From assembly GCA_025924295.1 (NCBI GenBank), contig JAICEG010000279.1, positions 1 to 7,065 of the forward strand: a DNA stretch of 7,065 bases, written 5' to 3'. The DNA comes from Vicinamibacteria bacterium. Lineage in GTDB: Bacteria > Acidobacteriota > Vicinamibacteria > Vicinamibacterales > UBA2999. The translations under genes were made by a program, and so were the position numbers. Positions 6,271 to 7,065 of the stretch are shown here, in pieces; position 1 is the first letter of the stretch, and every line of letters starts with the position of its first letter. The notes beneath the pieces were generated by a model, which was not told the DNA's origin, ran no database searches, and worked only from the letters and a program-made list of their open reading frames with translations.

Positions 6271-6482
6271 AGCCCTGACGAGTGGCGGCGCACAGCCACG
6301 CTCGAAGCTGCCCGCGCGCCGATCTGAATGCAGCGGTTCTTTTCGCCGACAACGATGCCGGCAACTGATTGGCGCACACCACTTTGCTTGCATGAGCCGA
6401 CGTCCACTTCTCTGGCCACTCCCACGTTGAATCCACGGAGCTCACGCGGGATCTAGCGCACGGCGGGACTTTCGGCAGGTAC

Positions 6483-6497
6483 CGGTTCTCAGAACCG
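6483..6497. repeat. 15-bp perfect palindrome, possible operator
   Basis: CGGTTCT (6483-6489) and AGAACCG (6491-6497) are exact reverse complements around a single C. It lies 139 bp upstream of the hydrolase start. The size and one-base centre suit a dimeric repressor site, but no regulator gene is adjacent in the window and no promoter could be placed beside it. Confidence 0.4.
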
Positions 6498-6635
6498 CCG
6501 CAGAACTGTGGCTGGTGACGCGCAAAGCCCAGAAGAACGCGGTACGTGGCACTCAGCAACCATCCGCGCACGACGCTTCCTATTACTCTTCGCCCGAGCC
6601 GACTCGCGGTGAGCGGCACAGAGAGGAGAGCGTTT

Positions 6636-7065
6636 ATGGGTGCTTCAACAGCCGCATCCGTCTCGGTCGTGCTCGTCCACGGTGGATTCGTGGACGGTTC
6701 CGGTTGGCAGGGTGTGTACAACATGCTGCAGCAGCATGGGTACCGCGTCGGCATCGTCCAGAATCCGACGATCTCGCTCGATGACGACGTCGCCGTCACC
6801 AAGCGCGTGATCGCGGCGCAGCCCGGCCCCGTAGTCCTCGTCGGTCACTCCTATGGCGGCGTGGTAATTACGCAAGCCGGGAACGATCCGAAGGTCGCTG
6901 GGCTCGTCTACATCGCGGCATTTGCGCCAGACAAGGGCGAATCGGTCGCCACCCTCATCGCCAATCCGGCACCCGGTGCACCGGTGCCTCCGATCCTTCC
7001 TCCGCAAGACGGGTTCCTTCTGCTCGACAGGGAGAAGTTCGCCGCATCGTTCGCGGCCGACGTGC
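6636..7065 (+). CDS. Alpha/beta hydrolase, N-terminal part (3' end outside window)
   Basis: An open frame of 143 codons runs off the right edge. It encodes the start of an alpha/beta-hydrolase-fold enzyme of the small cytoplasmic esterase type (relatives include plant salicylate esterases and hydroxynitrile lyases). The first strand and oxyanion loop are VSVVLVHGGFVDGSGW (9-24). The nucleophile elbow is VVLVGHSYGGVVI (66-78) with Ser72 as the predicted nucleophile. VAGLVYIAAFAPDKGES (87-103) is the next conserved strand and loop. The acid and histidine of the triad would lie beyond the window. No signal peptide is visible. AGGAG at 6624-6628, seven bases before the ATG, fixes the start. The substrate cannot be named. 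Confidence 0.9.
   Translation, partial: MGASTAASVSVVLVHGGFVDGSGWQGVYNMLQQHGYRVGIVQNPTISLDDDVAVTKRVIAAQPGPVVLVGHSYGGVVITQAGNDPKVAGLVYIAAFAPDKGESVATLIANPAPGAPVPPILPPQDGFLLLDREKFAASFAADV

Larger units (their letters stand above)
6187..6635. other. Gene-free interval between tRNA-Ser and the hydrolase
   Basis: Apart from the tRNA -10 box, the TGTCCC repeats and the 15-bp palindrome, I recognise nothing here. A minus-strand frame stays open across most of it, but it runs on antisense through the hydrolase start, is rich in Arg, Ser and Trp, and shows no family motif. Short plus-strand frames also lack motifs. It may be ordinary spacer or a gene decayed beyond recognition. Confidence 0.5.

Noticed and set aside
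6182..6802. 206-residue minus-strand open frame across the tRNA leader, spacer and hydrolase start
   Set aside because: It overlaps a firm tRNA 5' end and runs antisense to conserved hydrolase motifs; its residues show no domain. A decayed gene cannot be excluded for the middle part.

Overview
The window is GC-rich, gene-dense bacterial DNA. The best taxonomic clue is a leftward two-gene unit: a PadR-family repressor followed, with a 4-base overlap, by an 891-residue duplicated FtsX/MacB-like permease of the ADOP type ('acidobacterial duplicated orphan permease'). Such PadR-permease pairs occur in many copies in Acidobacteriota and some related soil phyla. A Uma2-family nuclease, a secreted PQQ-type beta-propeller and the codon use fit the same kind of organism. 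An acidobacterium, perhaps of the Vicinamibacteria type, is my inference; no marker gene in the window proves it.

Layout, left to right: (1) the last 107 codons of an MFS transporter on +, cut by the window edge; (2) a 213-bp gap with a strong GC hairpin, then a Uma2-family endonuclease-like gene on +; (3) only 7 bp beyond its stop, and convergent with it, the ADOP permease on -, and upstream of that its PadR regulator on -; (4) a 94-bp divergent control region with two copies of a 21-bp palindromic site, 35 bp apart centre to centre, bracketing a good sigma70-type promoter for padR; (5) an exported PQQ-repeat beta-propeller protein on +; (6) a small MgtC/SapB-family membrane protein on +; (7) a tRNA-Ser(GCU) gene on - with an encoded CCA end; (8) about 450 bp without a recognisable gene, holding three 12-bp TGTCCC repeats and a 15-bp perfect palindrome; (9) the first 143 codons of an alpha/beta hydrolase on +, running off the right edge.

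The one well-supported regulatory circuit is PadR autoregulation. The repressor gene, its two operators and the permease form one unit, with one operator over the -35 box and the other over the predicted transcription start and the ribosome binding site. The divergent beta-propeller gene starts 30 bp beyond the outer operator and may share the control. The other genes look like independent housekeeping or accessory genes. I found no CRISPR array, insertion sequence, prophage gene or clearly new multi-gene system.
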